From contig JAKDIK010000175.1 of NCBI GenBank assembly GCA_030450535.1, positions 1-5,982 on the forward strand: DNA of 5,982 bases. The letters are read 5' to 3'. The DNA comes from Propionibacteriaceae bacterium. Lineage in GTDB: Bacteria; Actinomycetota; Actinomycetes; Propionibacteriales; Propionibacteriaceae. Shown piece by piece: positions 1 to 5,982 of this stretch (position 1 is the first letter of the stretch; the number at the start of each line of letters is the position of its first letter). Below the pieces are notes generated by a model, which did no database searches, had not been told where the DNA came from, and worked only from the letters and a program-made list of their open reading frames with translations. Made by a program: the position numbers and the translations under genes.

Positions 1-953
1 TGAAGGCGCTCGAGCACCCGGATGCGTTCGGCCATCGGCGGGTGGGAGTCATACAGCCGGCTCAGCCAGCTGCGTCGCTGCTCCGGAACGCGGCCCTGGG
101 GGTCGTTGATGCACATGGCGTTCACCGCTGAGTTCGAGCGCGCCATCGGGGCGGCGTTCGCCTCCAGCTTCTGCAGCGCCCGCATCAGCCCGCTCGGATT
201 GCGCGTGAGGTCGACGGCGCTCACGTCGGCCAGGGACTCGCGGTTGCGCGACAAGGCCATCTTGACCAGCGGCCCGAGCAGCACGGCGAACAGCCCCGTG
301 AGCGCCCCGATCACGATGATGACGATCGCCATCTGTTGCTGGTTGCGGCCGCCGCGCGCGAAGAACGCCGAGCGGAACGCGATCGTCGACACCATGCCCG
401 CCAGGCCGATGAGCGTGGTCACGATCAGGATCAGCCGCACGTCGAAGTTCCGGATGTGGCTGATCTCATGGGCCAGGACCCCCTCGAGCTCCTCGCGGTT
501 GAGCAGGGCGAGCAGGCCCGTGGTGACGGTGACGGCGGCGTTCTTCGGGCTCGTCCCCGTCGCGAACGCGTTGGGCGCGGGGTCGTCGATGATGTGCACG
601 GTGGGTGCCGGCAGCCCGGAACCCAGCGCCAGCGCCTCCACAAGGTTGATCACCTGGGCGTCGCGCTTCGCCTCGGCAGGGCGGGCGCCGGACAGCGCCA
701 GGACGGCCCGCGGCCCGGTCGTGAGGACGAACGCGACGGCGCCGAGCGCGAGGACGGCGGCGACAACTCCCCCGCCGATCGCGGCGCTCCCCGTGGCTGC
801 CGCGTCGACCGTGGCGGCGGCGCTGCGCTCGGGGCGTCCGGTGAACAGCATGATGAGCAGCCCGGCGAGCGCACCCATGGCGGCCCAGAAGACGAAGAAG
901 ACGATGGTGTAGACCACGCTGAGCCGCTTGTTGCGGGTGATCTGTTCATACAC
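1..953 (-). CDS. htpX: Membrane-bound M48 family zinc metalloprotease, HtpX-like (3' end cut by window edge)
   Basis: Integral-membrane zinc endopeptidase of peptidase family M48. In well-studied HtpX proteins it cleaves misfolded or surplus membrane proteins on the cytoplasmic side. 317 codons are visible. Reading from GTG at 953: hydrophobic segments at about residues 12-37 and 57-79; the M48 motif NAFATG at 128-133; the zinc motif HEISH at 162-166 (H162 and H166 ligands, E163 catalytic); two more hydrophobic segments at about 172-192 and 209-230; and the likely third zinc ligand E239 in NRESLADV. The visible end, HPPMAERIRVLERL, matches the usual M48 C-terminal stretch, so little is missing. 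The GTG start has a strong upstream GGAGGAG about 5 bases away and gives an N-terminus directly before the first membrane segment. It overlaps the end of lemA by 8 bases, which suggests translational coupling. An ATG at 949 is in another frame. The family call is firm; orthology to E. coli HtpX is less so. Confidence 0.93.
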   Translation of the reverse strand, partial: MYEQITRNKRLSVVYTIVFFVFWAAMGALAGLLIMLFTGRPERSAAATVDAAATGSAAIGGGVVAAVLALGAVAFVLTTGPRAVLALSGARPAEAKRDAQVINLVEALALGSGLPAPTVHIIDDPAPNAFATGTSPKNAAVTVTTGLLALLNREELEGVLAHEISHIRNFDVRLILIVTTLIGLAGMVSTIAFRSAFFARGGRNQQQMAIVIIVIGALTGLFAVLLGPLVKMALSRNRESLADVSAVDLTRNPSGLMRALQKLEANAAPMARSNSAVNAMCINDPQGRVPEQRRSWLSRLYDSHPPMAERIRVLERL

Positions 954-1617
954 GGGGCTCCTCCTCACCGGAGCGTTGCGTCTGGTTGGTTTCGCCGGGG
1001 CGCGCCCGCGGCAACTCGGCGGATGCCTCCCCGCCGGCGACGGCGTCGTCACCGAGGTCGACGACCGCGGGGATGCGGGCGGCGGCGTCGATCTCGAGGT
1101 ACGACGCCGGTGTGAATCCGAGCGGTCTCGCCCACAGACTGCCCGGCAGGGTCTCGATGGAGGTGTTCAGGTCGCGCACCGATGTGTTGTAGAAGTGGCG
1201 CGCGTAGGCGATTTTGTCCTGGGTGGCGACGAGCTCCTCCTGCAGGCGCCCGAAGGCGTCCGCGGCGCGCAGCTGTGGGTAGCCCTCGACGGCGACGAAC
1301 AGCGAGGCGAGCCGGTTCTCGAGTTCGGATTCGACCCGGCCGACCACGGCTGGATCATGCGAGGCCTGCGCGCGGACGGCGGCTGTGCGGGCGGCCGTGA
1401 GGGCGTCCAAGGTCTGGGACTCGTGGGTGGCGTACCCCTTCACCGTGGCCACGAGGCCCGGGATGAGGTCGTGGCGTCGCTGCAGTTGGACGTCGATCTG
1501 AGCCCAGGCCTCGCGCACCCGCACGCGGCGGCGCACCATCGCGTTGTACGCCAGCGCGAGGCCGCCCACCACGAGGACGACCGCGACGATCACCAACCAC
1601 TCCACGCCTTCGACCAT
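946..1617 (-). CDS. lemA: LemA family protein
   Basis: LemA-family membrane protein of 223 residues. One N-terminal membrane segment (about residues 6-24) is followed by the family's strongly conserved stretch at about 25-66, including AWAQIDVQLQRRHDLIPGLV and VKGYATHE. A long helical region follows, with EGYPQLRAADAFGRLQEEL (111-129) and ARHFYNTSVRDLNT (139-152). The usual LPGSLWARPLGF and IPAVVDLG elements come next, then a charged, poorly conserved tail (about 190-223). The biochemical role of LemA is not established. It is often encoded beside M48 proteases and may help present or regulate their substrates at the membrane. The frame is open to 1710, but the ATG at 1617 is preferred because LemA proteins begin right at their membrane helix. 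The ribosome-binding site there is weak (GGA close to the ATG), so GTG at 1605 is an alternative start. Its stop TGA at 946-948 lies inside the start of the protease gene. Confidence 0.92.
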   Translation of the reverse strand: MVEGVEWLVIVAVVLVVGGLALAYNAMVRRRVRVREAWAQIDVQLQRRHDLIPGLVATVKGYATHESQTLDALTAARTAAVRAQASHDPAVVGRVESELENRLASLFVAVEGYPQLRAADAFGRLQEELVATQDKIAYARHFYNTSVRDLNTSIETLPGSLWARPLGFTPASYLEIDAAARIPAVVDLGDDAVAGGEASAELPRARPGETNQTQRSGEEEPRV

Positions 1618-1639
1618 ACGTCCAAGGGCCAATGCCCAC

Positions 1640-1657
1640 GCCCGCGGGCCGCGGCCC
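1640..1657. repeat. Two overlapping perfect GC palindromes upstream of lemA
   Basis: GCCCGCGGGC at 1640-1649 and GGGCCGCGGCCC at 1646-1657 are both perfect palindromes and share four bases. They lie 23-40 bases upstream of the lemA start codon, in the lemA leader or promoter-proximal DNA. The position would suit an operator or a leader hairpin, but in DNA this rich in G and C such palindromes also arise by chance. No regulator can be named. A small hairpin (GGGC 1626-1629 with GCCC 1634-1637) lies between them and the lemA start. I found no convincing -10/-35 pair for lemA. Confidence 0.3.
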
Positions 1658-1726
1658 AGCGAAGTGCCACGAGTGGGTGGACGATCACCTGGGAGTTCGC
1701 GTCCGGCCACCCGCCGCCGAGCGTCG

Positions 1727-1732
1727 TAGGAT
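1727..1732 (+). promoter_or_regulatory. Putative -10 box (TAGGAT) of the ABC transporter operon
   Basis: TAGGAT matches the preferred actinobacterial housekeeping -10 pattern (TAnnnT, often TAGGAT). It sits about 75 bases ahead of the binding-protein start, in the only noncoding gap upstream of the operon. Transcription would begin near 1738-1740. No good -35 hexamer is present 16-19 bases upstream, where the sequence is all G and C. Either the promoter is weak, an activator is needed, or the match is accidental. Confidence 0.42.
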
Positions 1733-1741
1733 CAACGAAAC

Positions 1742-1802
1742 GATCAGGTGAGCCGGCAGGCTCGGATCCCACACCTGGTCGGCCCCTGCGAAAGGCTTGG
1801 CC
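1742..1802 (+). promoter_or_regulatory. Candidate structured 5' leader that can pair the ribosome-binding site
   Basis: The sequence supports three stacked helices. P1 pairs GATCAGGTG (1742-1750) with CACCTGGTC (1772-1780): nine pairs including one G-U. P2 lies inside P1 with no gap: AGCC (1751-1754) with GGCT (1759-1762), closed by a GGCA loop. Nine bases, CGGATCCCA (1763-1771), stay single-stranded on the return side. P3 starts right after P1: GGCC (1781-1784) with GGCC (1799-1802), then CCT (1785-1787) with AGG (1793-1795) around a GCGAA loop. P3 buries the Shine-Dalgarno AAAGG (1791-1795) and ends directly at the ATG at 1803. With the proposed promoter the transcript would begin 2-4 bases before P1, so nearly the whole leader is folded. 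It does not match the TPP or FMN riboswitch consensus as I know them. The pairing is read directly from the sequence; the regulatory role is inferred. Confidence 0.38.
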
Positions 1803-2840
1803 ATGGCTCCCTCCTTGTCTCTCAGCCGCCGTGCGATGATCGGCGGCCTCGGGGCGCTCGCAGGCGCCGGGCTGGTCGGCTGCGCCCGCGAACAACCCTC
1901 CGGCATGCCCACGGATGACGGGGACGACGTCACCTTCCAGCTGTCGTGGACGCACTCGGTGCAGTTCGGCGGCACCTACCTCGCCCAGGACCACGGCCTC
2001 TTCGACGACCTCGGTCTCACCGTGAGCCTGGCGGCCGGCGGACCCAACGTCGCCGGGGACGCCAACACCGTCAGCGGGGCCGCCCTGATGAACATCTCGG
2101 CCGCCGACGGGGTGGCCCGCTCCAACGCCGAGGGCGCCGATCTGGTGATCATCGGTGCGCAGTACCAGAAGTTCCCGGGCACGATCCTCTCGCTGGCCGA
2201 CGCCCCGCTGGTGCGACCCGAGGACCTGCTCGGCCAGCAGATCGGTGTCGCGGGCACCGACACGCCCGCGCTCGACGCGTTCCTGACGATCAATGGCCTG
2301 GCCAGGGACGACGTGCAGTTCGTGCCCAGCCAGTACGACCCCGCGGTGCTCACCGCGGGGCAGGTGCAGGGCCTGTTCTGCTTCTACAACGATCTTCCCG
2401 TGGCGCTCGCCGCCCAGGGCATCGAAGGTCATTCGATGCTGCTTGCCGACTTCGGCTACAACCCGATGAGCCAGACCTACACGGTTCTGCGCTCCAGCCT
2501 GGAGGACGCCCGGCGGCGCGACCAGATCCTGCGGCTGTTCCGCGGCGACGCGCGCGGCTGGCAGCTCTATCGCGACGACCCACGCGCCGCTGCCGCGCTG
2601 ACCCTGGAAATGTACCCCGACGCAGGCCTCGACCTGCCCACCCAGGAGGAGCAGGCCCGGGTGCAGCTCGACATCATGTACTCCGACGTCACCGACGAGT
2701 TCGGCTTCGGGTGGTTCACCGATGAGCAGGTCCAGCAGAACCTCCGCCTCTACGACCTGCTCAGCATCGAGGGAGCCAACGAGGCCCTGTGGGATCGCTC
2801 GATCCTCGACGAGGTGTATCGGGACGGGCCCACCGCGTGA
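1803..2840 (+). CDS. ABC transporter substrate-binding lipoprotein, NMT1/THI5-like family, Tat-type signal
   Basis: Extracellular ligand-binding lipoprotein of an ABC importer, 345 residues. The signal peptide has twin arginines in LSRRAMIG (R9-R10), a hydrophobic run to about residue 23, and a lipobox LVGC with the lipidated cysteine at 27, so Tat export followed by lipid anchoring is likely. The mature part starts with FQLSWTHSVQFGGTYLAQDHGLF, the typical opening of NMT1/THI5-like periplasmic binding proteins (thiamine-pyrimidine precursor, riboflavin, sulfonate and nitrate binders). Later come the hinge-region stretch LLGQQIGVAG and the ligand-side segment GLFCFYNDLPVAL. The QFGGTY and FYND elements recall the ThiY/RibY branch more than nitrate or taurine binders, but this is impression, not proof. 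ATG at 1803 is chosen because AAAGG at 1791-1795 is seven bases upstream; TTG at 1797 would be too close to it. It is the first gene of the operon, and its stop overlaps the ATPase start by four bases (GTGA). Confidence 0.9.
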   Translation: MAPSLSLSRRAMIGGLGALAGAGLVGCAREQPSGMPTDDGDDVTFQLSWTHSVQFGGTYLAQDHGLFDDLGLTVSLAAGGPNVAGDANTVSGAALMNISAADGVARSNAEGADLVIIGAQYQKFPGTILSLADAPLVRPEDLLGQQIGVAGTDTPALDAFLTINGLARDDVQFVPSQYDPAVLTAGQVQGLFCFYNDLPVALAAQGIEGHSMLLADFGYNPMSQTYTVLRSSLEDARRRDQILRLFRGDARGWQLYRDDPRAAAALTLEMYPDAGLDLPTQEEQARVQLDIMYSDVTDEFGFGWFTDEQVQQNLRLYDLLSIEGANEALWDRSILDEVYRDGPTA

Positions 2841-3634
2841 GCGATCCCCGGACGGATGCCCCGCCCGTCGTGTGCACCGCGCTCGCCAAGACCTTCGCCA
2901 CGCCCGACGGCGCCCTGGCGGTGGTCGACCGGCTCGACCTCACGCTGAAGCCCGGTACGGTCACCGCGCTGGTCGGACCGTCGGGCTGCGGCAAGTCCAC
3001 CTTGCTGCGCATGATCGCCGGGCTCGAATCCCCCGACCCCGGGGGCACCGTGACCATCGGCGGCGCCGATCCGTCCACCGTCCGCGGCCGGGGTGAGCTG
3101 GCCATCGCCTTCCAGGACGCCTCACTGCTGCCGTGGCGCAGCGCGGCCGCCAACGTGGCGCTGGCGCAACGGCTGGCCGGGCAACGGGTCGATCACGAGC
3201 GGGTGACCGAACTGCTCGGCGTCGTCGGGCTCGCGGGCTTCGAGAACGCCCGGCCGGCCGAGTTGTCCGGGGGCATGCGGCAGCGGGCCGCCATCGCCCG
3301 CTGCCTCATCACCGAGCCGCGGCTCCTGCTTCTCGACGAACCGTTCGGGGCCGTCGACGAACTCACCCGTCGGCGCCTCAACATCGAGTTGCCGCCGCTG
3401 TGGTCGGGCTCCACGACGACCACGCTGCTCGTCACCCACTCGATCCCCGAGGCAGTGTTGCTGGCCGATCGCGTCCTCGTGATGTCGGATCGCCCCGGCA
3501 CGATCCTCGCCGACCTGCCCGTGGCCCTGGAGCGGCCACGGCGTCTGCAGCACATGCACGACGCCCGGTTCGAGGATCTGGTCGAGCAGGTCGGCGAGCT
3601 GCTCGGCGTCGACGTCCACGTCGATCAGGGCTGA
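2837..3634 (+). CDS. ABC transporter ATP-binding protein (nitrate/sulfonate/taurine/thiamine-precursor type)
   Basis: Cytoplasmic ATPase that powers the importer encoded on either side, 265 residues and complete. All motifs are intact: Walker A GPSGCGKST at 47-55, Q-loop Q93 in FQDASLLPW, signature LSGGM at 143-147 followed by RQRAAIAR, Walker B LLLLD at 163-167 with catalytic E168, and switch histidine H201 in VTHSIPEA. The FQ..LLPW sequence and the short C-terminal region are typical of SsuB/TauB/NrtD/ThiZ-type ATPases and fit the neighbouring binding protein and permease. The start is GTG at 2837, inside the GTGA overlap with the upstream stop, so translation is probably coupled. The frame stays open to an ATG at 2789, but that start would add 16 residues unlike the family and overlap the upstream gene by 52 bases. 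No clear Shine-Dalgarno precedes the GTG (only GGGACGGG). Confidence 0.94.
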   Translation: MSDPRTDAPPVVCTALAKTFATPDGALAVVDRLDLTLKPGTVTALVGPSGCGKSTLLRMIAGLESPDPGGTVTIGGADPSTVRGRGELAIAFQDASLLPWRSAAANVALAQRLAGQRVDHERVTELLGVVGLAGFENARPAELSGGMRQRAAIARCLITEPRLLLLDEPFGAVDELTRRRLNIELPPLWSGSTTTTLLVTHSIPEAVLLADRVLVMSDRPGTILADLPVALERPRRLQHMHDARFEDLVEQVGELLGVDVHVDQG

Positions 3635-3638
3635 CATC

Positions 3639-5273
3639 GTGGTGCAACGCGCCGCCCCGGTGCGGCCCGGCCCACAGCCGGGCCGCTCGCCGGCCCTCCC
3701 GGCGGGGCGTGGCCGGCCGTGGCGCGGTGCACTGGGCTGGCTGCTGGTGGTCGGCCTGTGGGAGCTGCTGGGCCGCACGCTCCTGGCGGGGCGGCACCTG
3801 ATCGGAGTGCCGTCCGGCATCGCGGTGAAGATCGCCGAGAACGCCGAGGTCTATGGCCGGGGGCTGTGGTTCACCACCCGGGAGGCGCTGCTGGGTTACC
3901 TGCTCGGGAACGTGGCCGCGGTCGCGCTCGCGACGGTGGTGGTGCTGCTGCCCGGCTTGGAGCGGCTGATGCTGCGCCTCGCGCTGGTCGTCTACTGCCT
4001 TCCGCTCGTCGCACTGGGCCCCCTGCTGCGCCTCGTGTACGGCTTCGGCGACGGACCCCAGATCACCCTCGCAGCGCTCGCCGTGTACTACCTCACGCTG
4101 GTCCCGCTGCTGGTGGGGTTGCGCGCTGTGCCCCGCTCCTGGCTGGATCTGACCGCGTCGTACGGACGCGGGCGCTGGACGACGCTGGTGGTCGTCCGCG
4201 CGCGGGCGGCGTTGCCCTATCTGATGGCAGGCCTCCAGGCCTCGGTGCCAGCGGCCTTCCTCGGGGCGTTGGTGGGCGAGTTCACCGGCGCCGAGCGCGG
4301 ATTGGGCGTCCTGTCGATCCTCGCCCTCCGCAGTCTCGACACCGACGGATTGTGGGCGTTGATGCTGCTCAGCACGGCGGTCTCGCTGGCCGGGTACGGG
4401 TTGGTGTCGCTGCTGGCGCGCCGGCTGACGCCCGGGCAGCCCGCCGTCCTGCTGACCCCGCCCGGTGCTCCCGCGCGCGGGTCGGCGTGGGGACGCCGCG
4501 GCCGGGCGCTCGTCGAGGTGGCCGTGACCGCCGTGGTCGTGTGGGGGGTGTGGGTTGGGCTGTTCGAGGCGCTGGGGCTCAACCCCTATTTCGCCAAACG
4601 ACCCTGGGACGTCTGGGAATGGCTCGTGTCCGCCCCCGCCGCCGGCCAGCACTGGGATGACCTGTTGGTCGCCGTCGGTCAGACGGCCGTCGTCGCGATC
4701 CCGGGCTACGTCGCAGGCCTGGCGCTGGGCGTCGTCCTCGCGGCGTCCTTCTCGCTCTCGCCGGGCGTCCGGGGGGCGCTGACGCCGGTGGCCGTGGGGT
4801 TGCGCTGCGTCCCGATCATCGCCATCGCTCCCCTGCTCGTCGCGGCGCTCGGACGGGGCGCGTTCGGGACGGCGGTCGTGGTGGCGATCATGACGTTCTT
4901 CCCCACCCTGGTGTCATGCCTCTACGGGTTGGGTCAGCTGCCGGGCCAGGTCTCGGACGTGTTTGCGACGTACGCGACGCCACCGTCCGTGGTGCTGGTG
5001 CTCGGGCGGCTCCCGGCGATGGCACCGGCGTTCTTCGCCAGTGCACGCATCGCGGCGCCGACCGCACTGCTGGCTGCCACGGTGGCGGAGTGGCTGGCCA
5101 CCGGCACCGGGCTGGGCAACATGATGGCGGTGGACGCCGCCACCAGCCGCTACACGTCGCTGTGGTCGACGGTGGTGATCGTCACGCTGATCGCGTTGGC
5201 CGCCTACACGCTGGTCGAGCGGGTCGAGCGTCGGGTCCTGGCGGTGCTGGCGCCCGAGCAGGCGCGATGGTGA
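3639..5273 (+). CDS. Fused two-domain ABC transporter permease (tandem BPD_transp_1 domains)
   Basis: Inner-membrane channel of the importer, 544 residues, about twice the usual 250-280 for SsuC/TauC/ThiX-type permeases. It is two such permeases joined head to tail. Domain 1 (about 31-260) has membrane segments near 31-49, 83-105, 112-134, 141-161, 200-225 and 238-260. Its EAA-like cytoplasmic loop runs from D170 (LTASYGRGRW) to LPYLMAGL at 192-199, then VGEFTGAERGLGVL. A proline/arginine-rich linker covers about 262-289. Domain 2 (about 290-544) repeats the plan: membrane segments near 290-313, 345-371, 378-404, 409-432, 468-488 and 509-528. Its EAA-like loop starts at D440 (VFATYATPPS), then VAEWLATGTGLGNMM. 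The second loop lacks the usual glycine (A446), so the halves may contact the ATPase differently. GTG at 3639 follows the ATPase stop by four bases, with a weak CAGGG eight bases upstream; GTG at 3642 is possible. It is the last gene of the operon. Confidence 0.92.
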   Translation: MVQRAAPVRPGPQPGRSPALPAGRGRPWRGALGWLLVVGLWELLGRTLLAGRHLIGVPSGIAVKIAENAEVYGRGLWFTTREALLGYLLGNVAAVALATVVVLLPGLERLMLRLALVVYCLPLVALGPLLRLVYGFGDGPQITLAALAVYYLTLVPLLVGLRAVPRSWLDLTASYGRGRWTTLVVVRARAALPYLMAGLQASVPAAFLGALVGEFTGAERGLGVLSILALRSLDTDGLWALMLLSTAVSLAGYGLVSLLARRLTPGQPAVLLTPPGAPARGSAWGRRGRALVEVAVTAVVVWGVWVGLFEALGLNPYFAKRPWDVWEWLVSAPAAGQHWDDLLVAVGQTAVVAIPGYVAGLALGVVLAASFSLSPGVRGALTPVAVGLRCVPIIAIAPLLVAALGRGAFGTAVVVAIMTFFPTLVSCLYGLGQLPGQVSDVFATYATPPSVVLVLGRLPAMAPAFFASARIAAPTALLAATVAEWLATGTGLGNMMAVDAATSRYTSLWSTVVIVTLIALAAYTLVERVERRVLAVLAPEQARW

Positions 5274-5276
5274 GGT

Positions 5277-5982
5277 TCAGTTCGGCACGGGGACGGGCGT
5301 GAGGGTCGGGATGCCGGGCTCGCGGATCAGCGCCCCGGCGATGATTCCGGCGGGTTGAGCCCAGGTCGGCAGATGGGCACGATGCTCGGCCGCGGCGTCG
5401 CGCCAGCGCTCCCGGAGCCGTGGCTCCGTGAGCCAACGCCGCAGCACTCCCGCGAGGGCGGCCGCATCGCCGGGCGGAAAGTGATCGCCGACGCGCTGCG
5501 CCTCCCGCGCGCCGGTGCCCGACGCCACGATCGCGGGCACGGCCCGGGCGAGCGCCTCGCTGACGACCATGCCGTAGGTCTCGGCGCGCGAGGTGTGGAC
5601 GAGCAGGTCGGCGGCGTCCCACAGGCCCGCGAGCGCGTCCGCCTCGTGTGGACCGAGCACCCTGATGCGGTGGCTGAGACCTCCGGCGCGGATGCGGTCG
5701 CGGACGCGCCGGCTGAGGTCGGGGTCGACCGTGTCGGGTCCGACGAGGCAGGCGTCCCAGGCCCGATCCCGGAGCAGGACGAGCGCATCGACGAAGGTCA
5801 GCGGATCCTTCGTCGGCGTCAGGCCGCCCAGCCACAACAACGATGGCGGACGCCCTCGCCCCAGCGATCCGGCGGAGGGCTCGGCGCTGTCGACGCCCGG
5901 GGCCGCGACGACGACATCGTGGCGGCCGTAGCGCTCCGCCACCGCGCGTGCCGCCCACGCGCTGGTCACCACCACCGTGTCG
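5277..5982 (-). CDS. GT4 family glycosyltransferase, C-terminal part (5' end beyond window)
   Basis: C-terminal half of a retaining GT-B glycosyltransferase of family GT4; 234 complete sense codons are visible. These enzymes transfer a sugar from a nucleotide-sugar donor, which this half binds, to an acceptor held by the missing N-terminal domain. The visible part starts with DTVVVTSAWAA, the usual end of the N-terminal domain. Then come AAPGVD, the donor-domain opening LLWLGGLTPTKDP (with the conserved lysine), ACLVGP, and IRVLGPHEADALAGLWDAAD. The EX7E motif in AETYGMVVSEALA has its two glutamates at 5580-5582 and 5556-5558 and contacts the donor sugar. GTG at 5975 is an internal valine codon, not the start, because the frame continues past the edge in the right family register. 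Sugar and acceptor cannot be told from this half. The gene converges on the ABC operon, with three bases between the two stop codons. Confidence 0.9.
   Translation of the reverse strand, partial: DTVVVTSAWAARAVAERYGRHDVVVAAPGVDSAEPSAGSLGRGRPPSLLWLGGLTPTKDPLTFVDALVLLRDRAWDACLVGPDTVDPDLSRRVRDRIRAGGLSHRIRVLGPHEADALAGLWDAADLLVHTSRAETYGMVVSEALARAVPAIVASGTGAREAQRVGDHFPPGDAAALAGVLRRWLTEPRLRERWRDAAAEHRAHLPTWAQPAGIIAGALIREPGIPTLTPVPVPN

Noticed and set aside
1742..1802. TPP or FMN riboswitch in front of the importer operon
   Set aside because: The conserved TPP elements (CTGAGA, and the CTGATC then GGATAATGCC-like core) and the FMN core elements are absent. Only generic helices are seen.
1797..1805. 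TTG at 1797 as the start of the binding-protein gene
   Set aside because: It lies one base from the AAAGG ribosome-binding site, whereas the in-frame ATG at 1803 has normal 7-base spacing.
22..1839. Long plus-strand open frames at 22-912, 336-1115 and 928-1839
   Set aside because: All are antisense to the M48 protease and lemA, whose motifs (HEISH, NAFATG, the LemA core) are unambiguous. The plus-strand translations are arginine-, alanine- and serine-rich without family features.
1590..2432. 280-residue open frame on the minus strand across the intergenic region and binding-protein gene
   Set aside because: It is antisense to the recognisable binding protein, has no domain, and would span the divergent promoter region.
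2789..2839. ATG at 2789 as the ATPase start
   Set aside because: It would overlap the binding-protein gene by 52 bases and add an unusual arginine-rich N-terminus. The GTG at 2837 gives a typical length and a GTGA junction.
3432..4652. 406-residue open frame on the minus strand, opposite the ATPase and permease genes
   Set aside because: Its sequence is low-complexity, rich in Q, R, H and G, with no recognisable domain. It lies wholly antisense to genes with clear family motifs, as expected of long chance frames in GC-rich DNA.
5250..5265. Possible intrinsic terminator of the importer operon
   Set aside because: The stem is only five pairs, lies inside the permease coding region, and has no following T-run.

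Overview
This window comes from a very GC-rich bacterium. Nearly every third codon position is G or C, GTG start codons are common, and several genes overlap by a few bases. The Tat-type lipoprotein signal, the LemA/M48 protease pair and the GT4 glycosyltransferase suit an actinomycete (Actinomycetota). A placement near Propionibacteriales is only a guess. No tRNA, rRNA, CRISPR array, insertion sequence or phage gene is visible.

Layout, left to right. (1) Positions 1-953, minus strand: a membrane-bound M48 (HtpX-like) zinc metalloprotease, cut by the window edge a few residues into what looks like its extreme C-terminus. (2) Positions 946-1617, minus strand: lemA, directly upstream of the protease and overlapping its start by 8 bases, so the two form an operon read leftwards. 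(3) Positions 1618-1802: a 185-bp divergent intergenic region. It holds two overlapping GC palindromes on the lemA side. On the other side it has a good actinobacterial -10 box followed by a short leader that can fold almost completely and would pair the ribosome-binding site. (4) Positions 1803-5273, plus strand: a tight three-gene ABC importer operon made of a Tat-exported NMT1/THI5-like lipoprotein, an ATPase of the nitrate/sulfonate/taurine/thiamine-precursor type, and a 544-residue permease in which two permease domains are fused in one chain. (5) Positions 5277-5982, minus strand: the C-terminal part of a GT4 glycosyltransferase. It converges on the permease gene with only 3 bases between the two stop codons, and its start lies outside the window.

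The importer is complete. The lipoprotein would capture a small ligand outside the membrane, the fused permease would form the channel by itself, and two copies of the ATPase would drive it. The family suggests a small organic ligand such as a thiamine-pyrimidine precursor, a flavin-like compound or a sulfonate, but the sequence does not settle which. The most interesting points are the structured leader in front of this operon, the fused permease, and the unassigned substrate. LemA and the M48 protease are a widespread membrane pair with an envelope quality-control role that is only partly understood.
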